Assembly (NCBI GenBank): GCA_948144175.1
Contig: CANXME010000049.1
Coordinates: 1-64,000 of the forward strand
Length of the DNA: 64,000 nt
DNA from: Closterium sp. NIES-65
Lineage: Eukaryota > Streptophyta > Zygnematophyceae > Desmidiales > Closteriaceae
Reading direction: 5' to 3'
Position numbers and translations under genes: made by a program. Positions within the stretch are counted from its first letter, which is position 1. The number at the start of each line of letters is the position of its first letter. The notes beneath the pieces are model-generated. The model saw nothing but the letters and a program-made list of their open reading frames with translations, searched no databases and was not told the origin of the DNA. Shown one piece after another: positions 42,105 through 51,691 of the stretch.

Positions 42105-43293
42105 GTTGGCGATGCGTATATGTTTCGTGTCTGGGGATCTCGAGCTTTTGTCCGCGATTCTTCCGCGGACAAGCTATCCTCCCGTGGTGTTCCCTGCGAC
42201 TTGCTTAGCTTCCCCCTTGACGCGCCTGGCTGGCAGTTTTACCACCCCACCTCGCGCCGTGTTCTCTCTTCTGAGGACGTCACGTTTGACGAGTCGGTTC
42301 CCTTTTACCGTCTCTTCCCCTACCGCACTGCTCCCCTCCCCCCCCCCGCCGCTCTTCCTAGCACCAAGTCCTCCTCCGGTAGACCCCCTCCCCCCTCAGG
42401 GTCCTGCCCCCTCAAGTGTGTCCCTAGTAGACCCTGTCGAGCCTGTCGAGGTAGCTGTCGGCTCTGGTACTGCTAGGGATGCTGAGCCTGCTGGTGCGAG
42501 GCCTGGGGGTGCTGAGCCAGCGGGTGCGGGGCCTGGGGGTGCTGAGCCCGCGGGTGCGGGACCTGGAGGTGCTGAGGCTGAGCGTGCTGAGCCTGGGGGT
42601 GCTGAGCCTAGGGTTTCTGAGTCTGAGGTTGCGGAGCCTGGGGGTGCAGAGCCTGAGAGTGTGGGGCCTGAGCGTGCTGAGCCTGGAGGTACTTTGTCTG
42701 CAGGAGGTCCTATGGGTGTCTTGTCCCACTGCAGCTACACGAGTGGTTTGTTCGGCGCAAGAGCCGTGTTGCAGGAGCTACAGGTCCTGCTGCTGCTAGA
42801 GCTGCTGGAGGTACAGCAGCCGGTGGTATCGGAGGTGCTCGTATTGGAGGTACTGGAGCTGCTAGGGCTGGTGGGTGCTAGAAGAGTTGGAGTTTCAGGC
42901 GCTGGAGCTGTTCGTGCAGGTGGTGCTACTGGTGCTTGAGCTAGTGGTATTGCAGGAGTTAGAGCTGGGGGTGCTGGAGCAATCTCTGCTGGTTCTGGTG
43001 GTGCTGCACGGCCGCGGCCGTACTTCGTTCCACTCATTCAGCAGGTTCTTGGTCTCTTGCCTTCTACTGGTCCTACTCCTCCCTTAGAGTGTCCACCGCC
43101 TGTCCAGTCACAGTCCCAGTTACTATCACCCACCCCACTGCCTAGTCCTTCTCCTTACACTGGACCGACCGGAGGTCTTGCTGAGCGTCGTGAGCCTACG
43201 TCTCGCCTGCGTCGCCTGTTCGCGCTACTCGCACTTATCATCGTGTTCCGCGTCCGCATCCTCCTCCTGTCCCGGGCACGCACCAGATGGCAC
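42105..43293 (+). pseudogene. pol: 1b integrase tail, repeat linker and pre-RT start
   Basis: The integrase C-terminus (FRVWGSRAFVRD to VTFDESVPFYRLFPY) is in frame with the upstream part; a frame change follows in a poly-C run near 42340. The linker at 42480-42700 has GCTGAGCCTGGGGGT type units, then PLQLHEWFVRR (42735-42770 in its frame) and Gly/Ala-coding units to 43010. The pre-RT segment is cut at 43293. Confidence 0.82.
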
Positions 43294-43430
43294 TGTTGGA
43301 ATAACTGAATAGGAAAATGGATGAACTAAGAGCAAAAACAGTACAAATACCTAACCCTAGAATTGTGTACCCCCTACAGGCTAACCCACTGTAGCCTAAA
43401 CAAGCACAACAACATATATAATGTTTGACA
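43294..43430 (-). repeat. 1c LTR, left (3' LTR)
   Basis: 137 bp, TGTTGGAATAAC to GTTTGACA. The adjacent purine tract is read on the minus strand as TATGGGGGTG. Confidence 0.94.
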
Positions 43431-43664
43431 CACCCCCATAGGCGAAGTGGGGAGAACTAGGGGTCACAAGACCAGTCAAGGCAAAGCAAGGCAAAACAAG
43501 CTCAGGGTGGATCTCAAGGATACCACACAAATTCCGAGCACAAGCAAGTGGTCACAAGACCAGTTCACATGCAGGTTGATAATAGAGCAAAAAGTACAAT
43601 GATCACAACCTAGCAAGAGTAAACATGTAGGTATATATATATAGAGATCACAGTACAAACAGGC

Positions 43665-46553
43665 TCAAGAAGTAAGCAAGTGAGGTCCAGTAGGCACAAG
43701 GCCTAGAAGAGTGCAAAAGCGCTGATGGTCACAAGGCTGAAGCGCCTTGGTGAACACATCAGCAGTGTTGGCCTCAGAGGCCACGTAACGCAGGCGAAGC
43801 TGACCACGCTGCTGTAGCTCTCGAGCAAGGAAGTAACGCAGAGCAATGTGCTTCGTTCTGTGGTCCAGTCTGTGCTCCTCACACAAGGCAATGGCTGCCT
43901 TGTTGTCGACGTACAGCACTGGAGGAGAACGAGGCTGCTCTCCGAGGTCGGTCAGCAAGTAGGTGAGCCAGCGTAGCTCCTGGGCTGCCATGGCTGTGGC
44001 GTAGATCTCAGCCTCACAACTGGAGCTGAGAACAGAAGAAGAGCGAGTAGAACGCCAAGAAACTGAACCAGAGCCAAGACTGAAGGAGTAACCCTGAGAC
44101 GACAGCTGAGTAGCCTGGTCGTCTGCCCAAGAAGCGTCTGAGTGTCCAGTGAGAACAACTGGGACTCGCCCTCCAAGCACTAGCCCCATGCCCGACGTAC
44201 TGCACAAGTAGCGCAACACCCTCTTAGCTGCATCCATGTGCTCCTTCCGGTGACGGCCAGGAGCGACATAGCGTGCAAGAATGCTGAGAGGGTATGCAAG
44301 GTCAGGTCGAGTGCAGGTCATCAGGTACCTGAGGCAACCCACAAGCTCTGGATACGGGCCACTCGACTCTACGGACTCATCCGAAGGCAGAGCTGAGAGC
44401 GAGTGGCCGGTAGGCAGAGGAGTGGGCTGAGGCGAGGAGTACGTGAAGCGGAAGCGCTGAAGGACCTGCTGCACCATGTGTGACTGAGTCAAGGTGATGG
44501 TGCGGCGTGCTCTGTCCCGGGTGATCCGCAAGCCAAGATAGCTTGTCAGTTCACCCAGGTCTGTGCACGTGTGTCTCTTCTGCAGCTCCGACTTCACGTG
44601 GGCGAGTGCCACATTGTCAGCAGTAGCAAAGACCAAGTCGTCGACGTACACAAGGACGTAGAACAGCGGCAATAAGGTGTCGGTGCGTAGAAACAGCGAC
44701 GGGTCAGCAGTAGAAGGCGCGAACCCAAGAGCCGCAAGTGTAGTCCTCAGTGTGTCGTGCCACTCACGAGGCGTCTGGCGGAGACCGTAGACTGGCCGTC
44801 GGAGGCTCCACTGGGTACCAGGAGGGAACGACCCAGTGAAGCCAGGTGGACGGCGCAGCCAGATCTCCTCGTGCAAACTGCCCTGTAGGAAAGCAGTGCT
44901 GAAGTCAAGCGAGTGGAGCTCGTAGTCACGCTGAGCGGCGACGTGCAGCAGAACCCGAAGAGTGGTCATCTTCGGGGTCAGGGAGAAGGTCTGGAAGAAG
45001 TCAACTCCCTCTCGCTGACTAAAGCCTCGTGCAACGTAACGCGCCTTGAAGACAGGCGGAGAGCCCGGCGGCCGCTTCACCCTGAAAATCCACATGCCAC
45101 TGACGATGTTCGCCCCAGGTGGGGGAACCTCGTTGACGTAGGTGCCTGTGGACTTCCAGGAAGCCATCTCTGTGTCCATGGCCGACTGCCACTGAGAGGA
45201 GTAGGGACCGGCCATCGCCTCTGCGTAAGAGCGTGGGGTCGGGATGTCTGGTGCATCCGGGTCTCCCTCAGGGGCAACAAGCATGGACACGAGATGGGGC
45301 AAAGCGGCAGCAAAGCACTCAAACTCCTCATGCCTGTCCTCAAGAACGTCAGTGCCAAGAGCACACTCACCCCCGACGGACGGAGGACAGACAGACTCAG
45401 ACTCAGCAACTAGGCTAGCAGCGTAGTCTAGACGACAGCGAGCAGCAAAGTCGACAAGCTCAGCAACTAAGTCAGACGCAGCAGCAGACTCAAAGGAAGG
45501 GTCAGTGACAACAGTAGCCAGGAGACGCGTGACAGTAGGACTGGTAGCACGAAGAGAGTCTGCTGGGTCCGCAGCACCAGCAGAAGCTCCAACACCTGGG
45601 TCCGCAGCACCAGCAGAAGCGCCAACGCTCGGGTCCGCAGCACCAGCAGCAGCTCCAACGCCCGGGTCCGCAGCACCAGTAGCAGCTCCAACACCCGGGT
45701 CCTCAGCACCAGCAGTAGCTCCAACGCCCGGGTCCGCAGCACCAGCCGCAGCTCCAACACCTGGGTCCTCAGCACCAGCAGCAGCTCCAACACCCGGATC
45801 CGCAGCACCAGTAGCAGCTCCAACACCCGGGTCCTCAGCACCAGCAGCAGCTCCAACGTCCGGGTCCGCAGCACCAGCAGCAGCGCCCACGGTAGCGAGG
45901 TCCGCAACACGAGGCACGCCACTCCGAAGAGTGCAGCGCCGCTCGTACCACTCACGGATCCGCTCACGGGAGGGGAGCTCCCGACTGGGAGGAGAAGCAC
46001 TAGCACCAGTCCCAGCAGCACGCCCGGCTCGAGCGGCACCTCTCCTGAGGCTGCAGTACTGTAAGTACCACTCACGCAGCTGCTCCGAGGAGAGGGCTCC
46101 TCCAGGTGTAGGACTCCCAGGTCCAGTACCTCCAGACCCAGAACCTCCAGACTTCGGACTCTGCGGCTCAGCACCCCGAAGCTCAGCACCCCCAAGCTCA
46201 GCACCCCCAGGCTCCACACCCCCAAGCTCAGCACCCCCAGGCTCAGTACCCTCAAGCTCAGCACCCCCAGGCTCCACACCCGCAGGCTCCACACCCCCAG
46301 GCTCCACACCCCCAGGCTTAGCACCCCCAGGCTCAGCACCCCCAGCAGGACGAGAGTCGACAGCTACCTCAACAGGCTCAACCAGGTCTACCTGAGACAC
46401 ACCTGAGGGAGCGGCACCCAGAGGGGGGGGGGGGTCTACAACAGCAGCACCTGGGGCGAGGAAGAGAGGCGGGGGGGAGAGCGGGGCAGTGCGGTAGGGG
46501 AAGAGACGGTAGTAGGGGACGGACTCGTCAAAAGTGACGTCCTGAGAGGGCAA
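43665..46553 (-). CDS. pol: 1c pol: integrase tail, repeat linker, RT and RNase H
   Basis: An open frame of 962 codons starts at a TTG (46553) and can be followed up to about 46660; no ATG start is evident, so translation is uncertain. Order: integrase end (SQDVTFDESVPYYRLF), Ala/Val-Glu-Pro-Gly-Gly repeats, SSEQLREWYLQY, a second copy RIREWYERR, then ten-residue repeats of the GVGAAAGAADP kind and the conserved SPTVTRLLATVVTD block. The RT follows with WIFRVKRPPG, LDFSTAFLQG, VYGLRQTPREW and VLVYVDDLVFA. RNase H has HSDASWAD, SSCEAEIY, YVDNKAAIAL and ADVFTKAL. It ends in TGA. All RT and RNase H catalytic residues are present. Confidence 0.93.
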   Translation of the reverse strand: MPSQDVTFDESVPYYRLFPYRTAPLSPPPLFLAPGAAVVDPPPPLGAAPSGVSQVDLVEPVEVAVDSRPAGGAEPGGAKPGGVEPGGVEPAGVEPGGAELEGTEPGGAELGGVEPGGAELGGAELRGAEPQSPKSGGSGSGGTGPGSPTPGGALSSEQLREWYLQYCSLRRGAARAGRAAGTGASASPPSRELPSRERIREWYERRCTLRSGVPRVADLATVGAAAGAADPDVGAAAGAEDPGVGAATGAADPGVGAAAGAEDPGVGAAAGAADPGVGATAGAEDPGVGAATGAADPGVGAAAGAADPSVGASAGAADPGVGASAGAADPADSLRATSPTVTRLLATVVTDPSFESAAASDLVAELVDFAARCRLDYAASLVAESESVCPPSVGGECALGTDVLEDRHEEFECFAAALPHLVSMLVAPEGDPDAPDIPTPRSYAEAMAGPYSSQWQSAMDTEMASWKSTGTYVNEVPPPGANIVSGMWIFRVKRPPGSPPVFKARYVARGFSQREGVDFFQTFSLTPKMTTLRVLLHVAAQRDYELHSLDFSTAFLQGSLHEEIWLRRPPGFTGSFPPGTQWSLRRPVYGLRQTPREWHDTLRTTLAALGFAPSTADPSLFLRTDTLLPLFYVLVYVDDLVFATADNVALAHVKSELQKRHTCTDLGELTSYLGLRITRDRARRTITLTQSHMVQQVLQRFRFTYSSPQPTPLPTGHSLSALPSDESVESSGPYPELVGCLRYLMTCTRPDLAYPLSILARYVAPGRHRKEHMDAAKRVLRYLCSTSGMGLVLGGRVPVVLTGHSDASWADDQATQLSSQGYSFSLGSGSVSWRSTRSSSVLSSSCEAEIYATAMAAQELRWLTYLLTDLGEQPRSPPVLYVDNKAAIALCEEHRLDHRTKHIALRYFLARELQQRGQLRLRYVASEANTADVFTKALQPCDHQRFCTLLGLVPTGPHLLTS
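45560..45900 (-). repeat. 30-bp tandem repeat in 1c pol linker
   Basis: About ten to twelve units related to CAGCTCCAACACCCGGGTCC encode repeats of the form VGAAAGAADPG. A second array of 15-bp units (46150-46350) encodes the EPGGAE repeats. The opposite strand is also open here, which explains long antisense frames. Confidence 0.9.
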
Positions 46554-46659
46554 GACTCGGCGCGAGGTGGCGTGGTAAAACTGCCAACCAGACGCGTCCG
46601 AGACAAAGCCGAGGAAGACGCAGGGAACAGCACGGGAGGAGAGCTTTTTAGGGGCCTTT

Positions 46660-47040
46660 TAGGGGTTGACGGGGCCGCTAGGGAGGTAGGCGCGGGGCCG
46701 TTCGGGGCCGTTTAGGGGTCGACGGGGCCGCTAGGACGGTGAGCGCGGGGCCTAACGGGGCCACTAGGGGCCGACGGGGCCGTTTGGGGCCGCTAGGGAG
46801 GTAAGCGCGGGGCCGTTCGGGGCCTTTTAGGGGTCGACGGGGCAGCTAGGGAGGTAAGCGCGGGGCCGTTCGGGGCCGTTTAGGGGTCGACGGGGCCGCT
46901 AGGACGGTGAGCGCGGGGCCTAACGGGGCCACTAGGGGCCGACGGGGCCGTTTGGGGCCGCTAGGGAGGTAAGCCCGGGGCCGTTCGGGGCCTTTTAGGG
47001 GCCCTAGGTAGGTAGGTAGGTAGGCAGGTAGGTAGGTAGT
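46660..47040 (-). repeat. leader array of 1c
   Basis: A 168-bp unit is present about twice (46681 and 46849), itself made of GGGGCCGTTCGGGGCC type words, plus a run of TAGG units at 47005-47038. It separates the primer site from the integrase tail. Confidence 0.85.
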
Positions 47041-47073
47041 GGTGGGCCCTTAACAGTTCGGTCCTAGGCAGGA

Positions 47074-47225
47074 CCTGCTCTGATACCATGTTGGAATAAC
47101 TGAACAGGAAAATGGATGAACTAAGAGCAAAAACAGTACAAATACCTAACCCTAGAATTGTGTACCCCCTACAGGCTAACCCACTGTAGCCTAAACAAGC
47201 ACAACAACATATATATTGTTTGACA
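47074..47225 (-). repeat. 1c 5' LTR and primer-binding site
   Basis: The LTR is 47089-47225; the adjoining 47074-47088 reads TGGTATCAGAGCAGG on the minus strand, a perfect initiator-Met primer site. Confidence 0.94.
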
Positions 47226-48292
47226 GGCACTTCGTCCTTCCGCTGTTCCATTTCGTGTCCCTCTGCCGTCTCCTCCTGCATCCTCCCTTGCTGACAGTCT
47301 CGACCCCGAGTCTGACTCACTTCGTGCTGCCAGCCCTACCATCACGCGTCTGCTAGCTACTGTTGTCACTTACCCTTCCTTTGAGTCCACTGCTGCTTCT
47401 GCCTTAGTTGCTGAGCTTGTCGACTTTGCTGCTCGCTGTCGTCTAGACTACGACACTAGTCTTGTTGCTGAGTTTGACTCTATCTGTCCTCCATCCGTCG
47501 CGGGTGAGTGTGCTCTTGGCACGGACGTCCTTGAGGAAAGACAGGAGGACTTTGAGTGCTTTGCAGCTGCTGTACCCCATCTCGTGTCCATGCTGATTGC
47601 ACCTGAGGGAGACCAGGATGCACCAGACATCCTGAACCCCCGCTGTTACGCAGAGGCAATAGAGGGTCCCTACTCCTCTCAGTGGCAGTCGGCCATGGAC
47701 GCACAGATGGCATCCTGGAAGTCCACAAGCACTGATGTCGACGTAGTTCCCCCTCCTGGGGCGAACATTGTCCATGGCATGTGGATTTTCAGGGTGAAGC
47801 GGCCGCCAAATTCTCTGCCTGTCTTCAAGGCGCGTTACGTTGTACGAGGCTTCAGTCAGCGACAGGGAGTTGACTTCTTCCAGACCTTCTCCCCGACCTC
47901 GATGATGACCACTCTTCGGGTTCTGCTACATGTCCCCGTTCAGCGTGATTACGAGCTTCACTGACTCTAGTGAAGTTGGAGCTGTAGAAGAGACACACGT
48001 GCACTGACCTGGGTGAGCTGCGCAGCTATCTTGGCTTGCAGATCACCCGGGAGAGAGCACGCCGCACCATTACCTTGACTCAGTCACACATGGTTCAGCA
48101 GGTCCTTCAGCGCTTCGACTTCCAGTACTCCTTGCCACAGTCCACTCCTCCGCCTACTGGTCATTGGCTCTCAGCTTTGCCTTCGGATGAGTCTCTAGAG
48201 CCGAGTGGCCCGTATCTAGAGCTTGTGGGCTGCCTCATGTACCTGATGACCTGCACTCGACCTGACCTTGCTTACCCTCTTAGCATCCTTAG
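47226..48292 (+). pseudogene. pol: family-1 copia 1b, right part: RT with core deletion
   Basis: This resumes after the target duplication with the pre-RT block (SPTITRLLATVVT), then SQWQSAMD, WIFRVKRPPN, GFSQRQGVDFFQTF and LHVPVQRDYELH. A TGA follows at 47962, and the text jumps to the RT connection (CTDLGELRSYLGLQITRERA). The YVDD part is deleted. TAG at 47985-47987 stands at a CAG of 1c. It stops at LAYPLSIL (48292), where copy 1d begins. Confidence 0.88.
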
Positions 48293-48830
48293 AATGGGGT
48301 TGCTGAGCGCCGCATTGGCTTAGTCATGGAGGTCACTTGTACCTCCATGATCCATGCGGCTGCTCCCCATTTTCTGTGGCTGTTTGCGGTCCGGTACGCT
48401 GCGCATCAGCTCAACCTCTGACCCCGTGTCTCCCTACCGGAGACCTCGCCTACACTGCGTTGGACGGGGGAGGTTGGCGATGCGTCGGTGTTCCGGGTCT
48501 AGGGCGCTCATGCCTTTTTCCGCAATACTTCCAGGGACAAGCTCTCCTCCCACGCCATTCCCTGTGTCTTCCTTGGCTTCCCCTCTAACGCACTTGGCTG
48601 GCAGTTTTACCACCCCACCTTGCATCGTGTTCTGTCCTCTCAAGACGTCACGTTTGATAGGTTGGTTCCCTTTTACCGTCTCTTCCCGTACCGAACTGCC
48701 CCCCCCCCCGCCGCTCTTCCACACTCCAGGTCCCCCTTCGGTAGATCCCCTCCCCCCTCAGGGTCCTGCTCCTTCAGGTGTGTCTCAAGTAGACCCACTC
48801 CCCTTGGTTGGGCATGTCGAGATCACTGGT
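48293..48830 (+). pseudogene. pol: 1d integrase C-terminal part
   Basis: The integrase Glu is present in NGVAERR; HFLWLFAVRYAAHQLNL is followed by a TGA, then SLPETSPTLRWTGEVGDASVFRV, a TAG, and the tail VFLGFPSNALGWQFYHPT. The poly-C run near 48700 shifts the frame. Confidence 0.85.
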
Positions 48831-48839
48831 GACTCTAGT

Positions 48840-49870
48840 GCTGCTCGGGGTGCTGCTGAGCTTGCGGGTGCAGAGCTTGAGCGTGCGGAGGCTGGGGGTG
48901 CTGAGCTTGCGAGAGCGGAGCCCGGGGTTGCTGAGCCTGAGCGTGCGGAGCCTGGGGGTGCTGAGCTTGCGGGTGCGGAGCCCGGGGGTACTGAGTCTGA
49001 GCGTGCGGAGCCTGGGGGTGCTGAGCCTGCGGGTGCAGAGCCTGGGGGTGCTGAGTCTGGGGGTGCTGAGCCTAGGGGTACGACGTCTACACTACGGGAG
49101 CCTCTCTCCCCACAGCAGCTGCGCGAGTGCTACACTCGGCGCACCCACCTTCGGAGTGGCGCTGCTGGAGCTGGAGGGCCTGAAGCTGCTAGTCCTAGAG
49201 GTGCTGGAGGTACTTCTGGAACTGGAGGTACTGGGGGTGCTGGAGCTACTAGTCCTGGAGGTCCTACTAGTGCCTCGCCCCAGCAGTCTAGCCGGCGGGA
49301 GCCTCTCTCACCACAACAGTTGCGCAAGTGGTACTATTGGCACACCCGCCTTCGGAGTGGCGCTACTGGAGTTGGAGGCCCTGCCGCTGGAGGCGCTGGC
49401 GCTGGAGGCACTGGTGCTACTAGAGCTGGAGGTGCTGGAGCTGGAGGCACTGGAGCTTGAGGCGCTGGAGCTGGAGGTGCTGCTGATGTTGGAGGTGCTG
49501 GAGGTGGTGGAGGTGCTGGAGCTGCTGGTCCTGGAGGTGCTCGTACAGGAGGTACTGGAGCTACTGGATCTGGTGGTGCTGCTAGTGCTGGAGGTGCTGG
49601 AGGTCCTGGAGGTGTTGGAGCTGCTGCTCCTGGAGGTGCTCGTGCTGGAGGCACTGGAGCTGCCGGAGCTGGTGGTGCTGCTGGTGCTGGAGGTGCTGGA
49701 GGTGCTGGAAGTGCTAAAGCTACTGGTCCTGGAGGTTCTCGTGCTGGAGGTACTGGAGCTGCTGGAGCTGGTGGTGCTGCAAGCGCTGGAGCTGGAGACC
49801 CAGGAGTTGGAGATCCTAGAGCTGGAGACCCTAGAGCCAGGGGTGTTGGAGATGAGAGTACTGGTGCTGG
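48840..49870 (+). repeat. long repeat-coded linker of 1d
   Basis: 15-bp GCTGAGCCTGGGGGT type units fill 48840-49080. Two separate LREWY-like motifs follow (SPQQLRECYTRR near 49110-49150 and SPQQLRKWYYWH near 49310-49345). About 500 bp of GCTGGAGGTGCTGGAG type units come after. All three frames on the plus strand and the minus strand stay open for long runs, so the ORFs there are not independent genes. Confidence 0.88.
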
Positions 49871-49874
49871 AGAC

Positions 49875-50801
49875 ATTATGCGGCCGCGACCGTACTTTGT
49901 TCCACTACTTCGCCAGGTTCTTAGTCTCCCGTCTTCTACTGACCTTTCTCCTCCTCTACCCTTTCCACCGCCTGACCAGTCGCAGCCACAGTTACTGCCA
50001 GCCTCTCCACTGCCTGCTCCTTCTCCCTACACTGAGCAGACAAACTCTCTTACAGAGCGTCGTGAGCCTGAGTCTCGTCCTGCTTCGCCTGTTCGCGCTG
50101 TTCGCACTGGTTGTCGTGTCCCTCGTCGGCGTCCTCCTCCTGTCTCAGGCACACATGGTATGGCACTTCGTCCTTCCTCTATTCCACTGCGAGTTCCCTT
50201 GCCGTCTCCTCCGGCGTCCTCTCTTCCTGACGTTCCGGACCTTGAGTCTGACTTACTTCGTGCTGCCAGTCCTACTATCACGCGTCTTCTAGCCACTGTT
50301 GTCACTGACCCTTCGTTTGAGTTCGCTGCTGTGTCTGCCCTGGATGCTAAACTTGTTGACTTTGCTGCCGCATGTCGTCTCGACTACACCGATAGTCTTG
50401 TTGCTGAGTTTGAGTCTGTCTGTCCTCCGTCCGTCGGAGGTGAGGGCGCCCTTGGCACGGATCTACGCAGGGGCCATGGCTGCACAGGAGTTACGCTGGC
50501 TCACCTACCTACTGACTGGCCTAGGAGAGCCGCCTTGTTCTCCTGCAGTTCTGTACATAGACAACAAGGCCATAATTGCCTTGTGTCACGAGCACAGATT
50601 GGAGCACAGGACGAAGCACATTGCTCTGTGTTACTTCCTTGCTCGAGAGTTGCAGCAGCGTGGTTAGCTTTGTCTTGCTTACTTGGCCACTCGGGCAAAC
50701 ACTGCTGATATATTCACCGAGGCACTTCAGTCTGGTAATCATCAGCGTTTTTGTACTATTTTAGGCCTTCTGCCTGCTTTGTCTCACTTGCTCACTGCGT
50801 G
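49875..50801 (+). pseudogene. pol: 1d pre-RT block fused to RNase H
   Basis: The pre-RT block (SPTITRLLATVVTDPSFE to CPPSVGGEGALGTD) ends at about 50462. It joins directly to RNase H (IYAGAMAAQELRWLTYLL), skipping the whole RT and the first RNase H strand, and changing frame. YIDNKAIIALC keeps a catalytic Asp. TAG at 50665-50667 replaces CAG. The end is TGA at 50799-50801. Confidence 0.87.
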
Positions 50802-51018
50802 ACTTTGATTGTACTGTGATCTCTATATATATACCTGCATGCTTACACTTGGTAGGTTGTGATCAGTGTACTGCTTGTTCTCATTTATATGACTCTGCAT
50901 GTGAACTGGCCTTCTGGCCGATTTGCTTGTACTCAGAGTGTGTGGTGACTTTGTGATCCACCCTGAGCTTACTTTGCTTTTCTTGACTGGTCTTGTGACC
51001 CCACCTTGCCTTTGGGGG

Positions 51019-51148
51019 TGTCTCAAACTGTTATATTATTATGTAGGCTATAGTAGGGTAGCATATATGGGGTACAACCCAAATAAGGGTTAGTACTTGT
51101 ATCACTTTCTTACTCAATGCATTCATTCCTGCTCGTTAGATTCTAACA
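51019..51148 (+). repeat. 1d 3' LTR
   Basis: Preceded by TTTGGGGG; runs TGTCTCAAACTG to TTCTAACA, 130 bp, with the family-1 core GGGGTACAACCCAA. Confidence 0.85.
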
Positions 51149-51457
51149 CTGGAATCTAGCTACTCTAATTTTCTTGTGTGGACCTTGTGAGACAATTGTG
51201 ATTAAGTTTATGTCGCGACATCAATGCGCACAAACTCATAACTCAAAAAATACTTCACATTTTCATGCAATTCAAATTGGGACTTGTAGCTACGGTCCAG
51301 AGCTACAACATAGCTATGTTTGATGAAGTTTTAATGGTTAACATTTCGTCGACCGCGTTTCTTGCAAACTCAACGTTTCTGTCCAGAAATTTTGGTCCAA
51401 CGGTTTTGTGATAATTCGGCCCCTAAACGTTCTAGACTCTGTTCTTAGTCTCTAACA
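51149..51457 (+). repeat. element E 5' LTR remnant and primer site
   Basis: Only the last 60 bp or so (TTTGTGATAATTCGGCCCCTAA to CTCTAACA) match the 3' LTR well. The primer site at 51460-51471, TGGCATGAAAGC, resembles a mutated TGGTATCAGAGC, two bases after the LTR end. Confidence 0.65.
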
Positions 51458-51691
51458 AGTGGCATGAAAGCTGATTGAGGACCTTGTGTAGAGTCTAATG
51501 AGGTGTGAAGACCCTCCTAGACCCACCATGGCCTGTGGGCGTGCCTAAGTGGAGTTCTAGAGGTTAGATGTGATTTCCGCTAAGAGGAAACTCTGCCGAA
51601 ATTTTGTTGGCGCCGACACTTGTGAAAATATTGTGGGACTTCGTTGTGGACAGTAAGGGGGGAGCTGGAACTTGTGATTAAAGCAGATGAG

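Larger units (their letters stand above)
39133..43293 (+). mobile_element. family-1 copia 1b, left part
   Basis: It begins inside a leader array (CGCCCCGTCACAGCCCTGC units, 39133-39420); LTR and primer site are missing. Gag, protease, integrase, linker and the start of the pre-RT region follow in order. It is cut at 43293 by element 1c; the continuation is 47226-48292. Confidence 0.92.
43294..47225 (-). mobile_element. family-1 copia 1c, young internal-deletion copy
   Basis: The 137-bp LTRs (43294-43430 and 47089-47225) differ at two positions by eye. Flanks are GGCAC on both sides (43289-43293 and 47226-47230), a perfect target duplication. The primer site at 47074-47088 is a perfect TGGTATCAGAGCAGG on the minus strand. 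The leader runs straight into the integrase C-terminus near 46655, so gag, protease and most of integrase are absent while RT and RNase H are intact. It is inserted in 1b in the opposite direction. Confidence 0.95.
48293..51148 (+). mobile_element. family-1 copia 1d, fragment with 3' LTR
   Basis: It starts abruptly in the integrase core (NGVAERRIGLVM), continues through the integrase tail, a long linker, the pre-RT block, then jumps to RNase H and ends with a purine tract and LTR (51019-51148). The RT is deleted. The joint with 1b at 48292 suggests recombination or deletion between two neighbouring copies. Confidence 0.9.

Noticed and set aside
45467..46395. Long open frames on both strands across the 1c linker
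   Set aside because: They mirror the 15- and 30-bp repeats of the real pol frame on the minus strand.
48808..50292. A 494-codon Leu/Val-rich plus-strand frame
   Set aside because: It is an alternate frame of the repeat-coded linker of 1d; the pol-like residues are in other frames.
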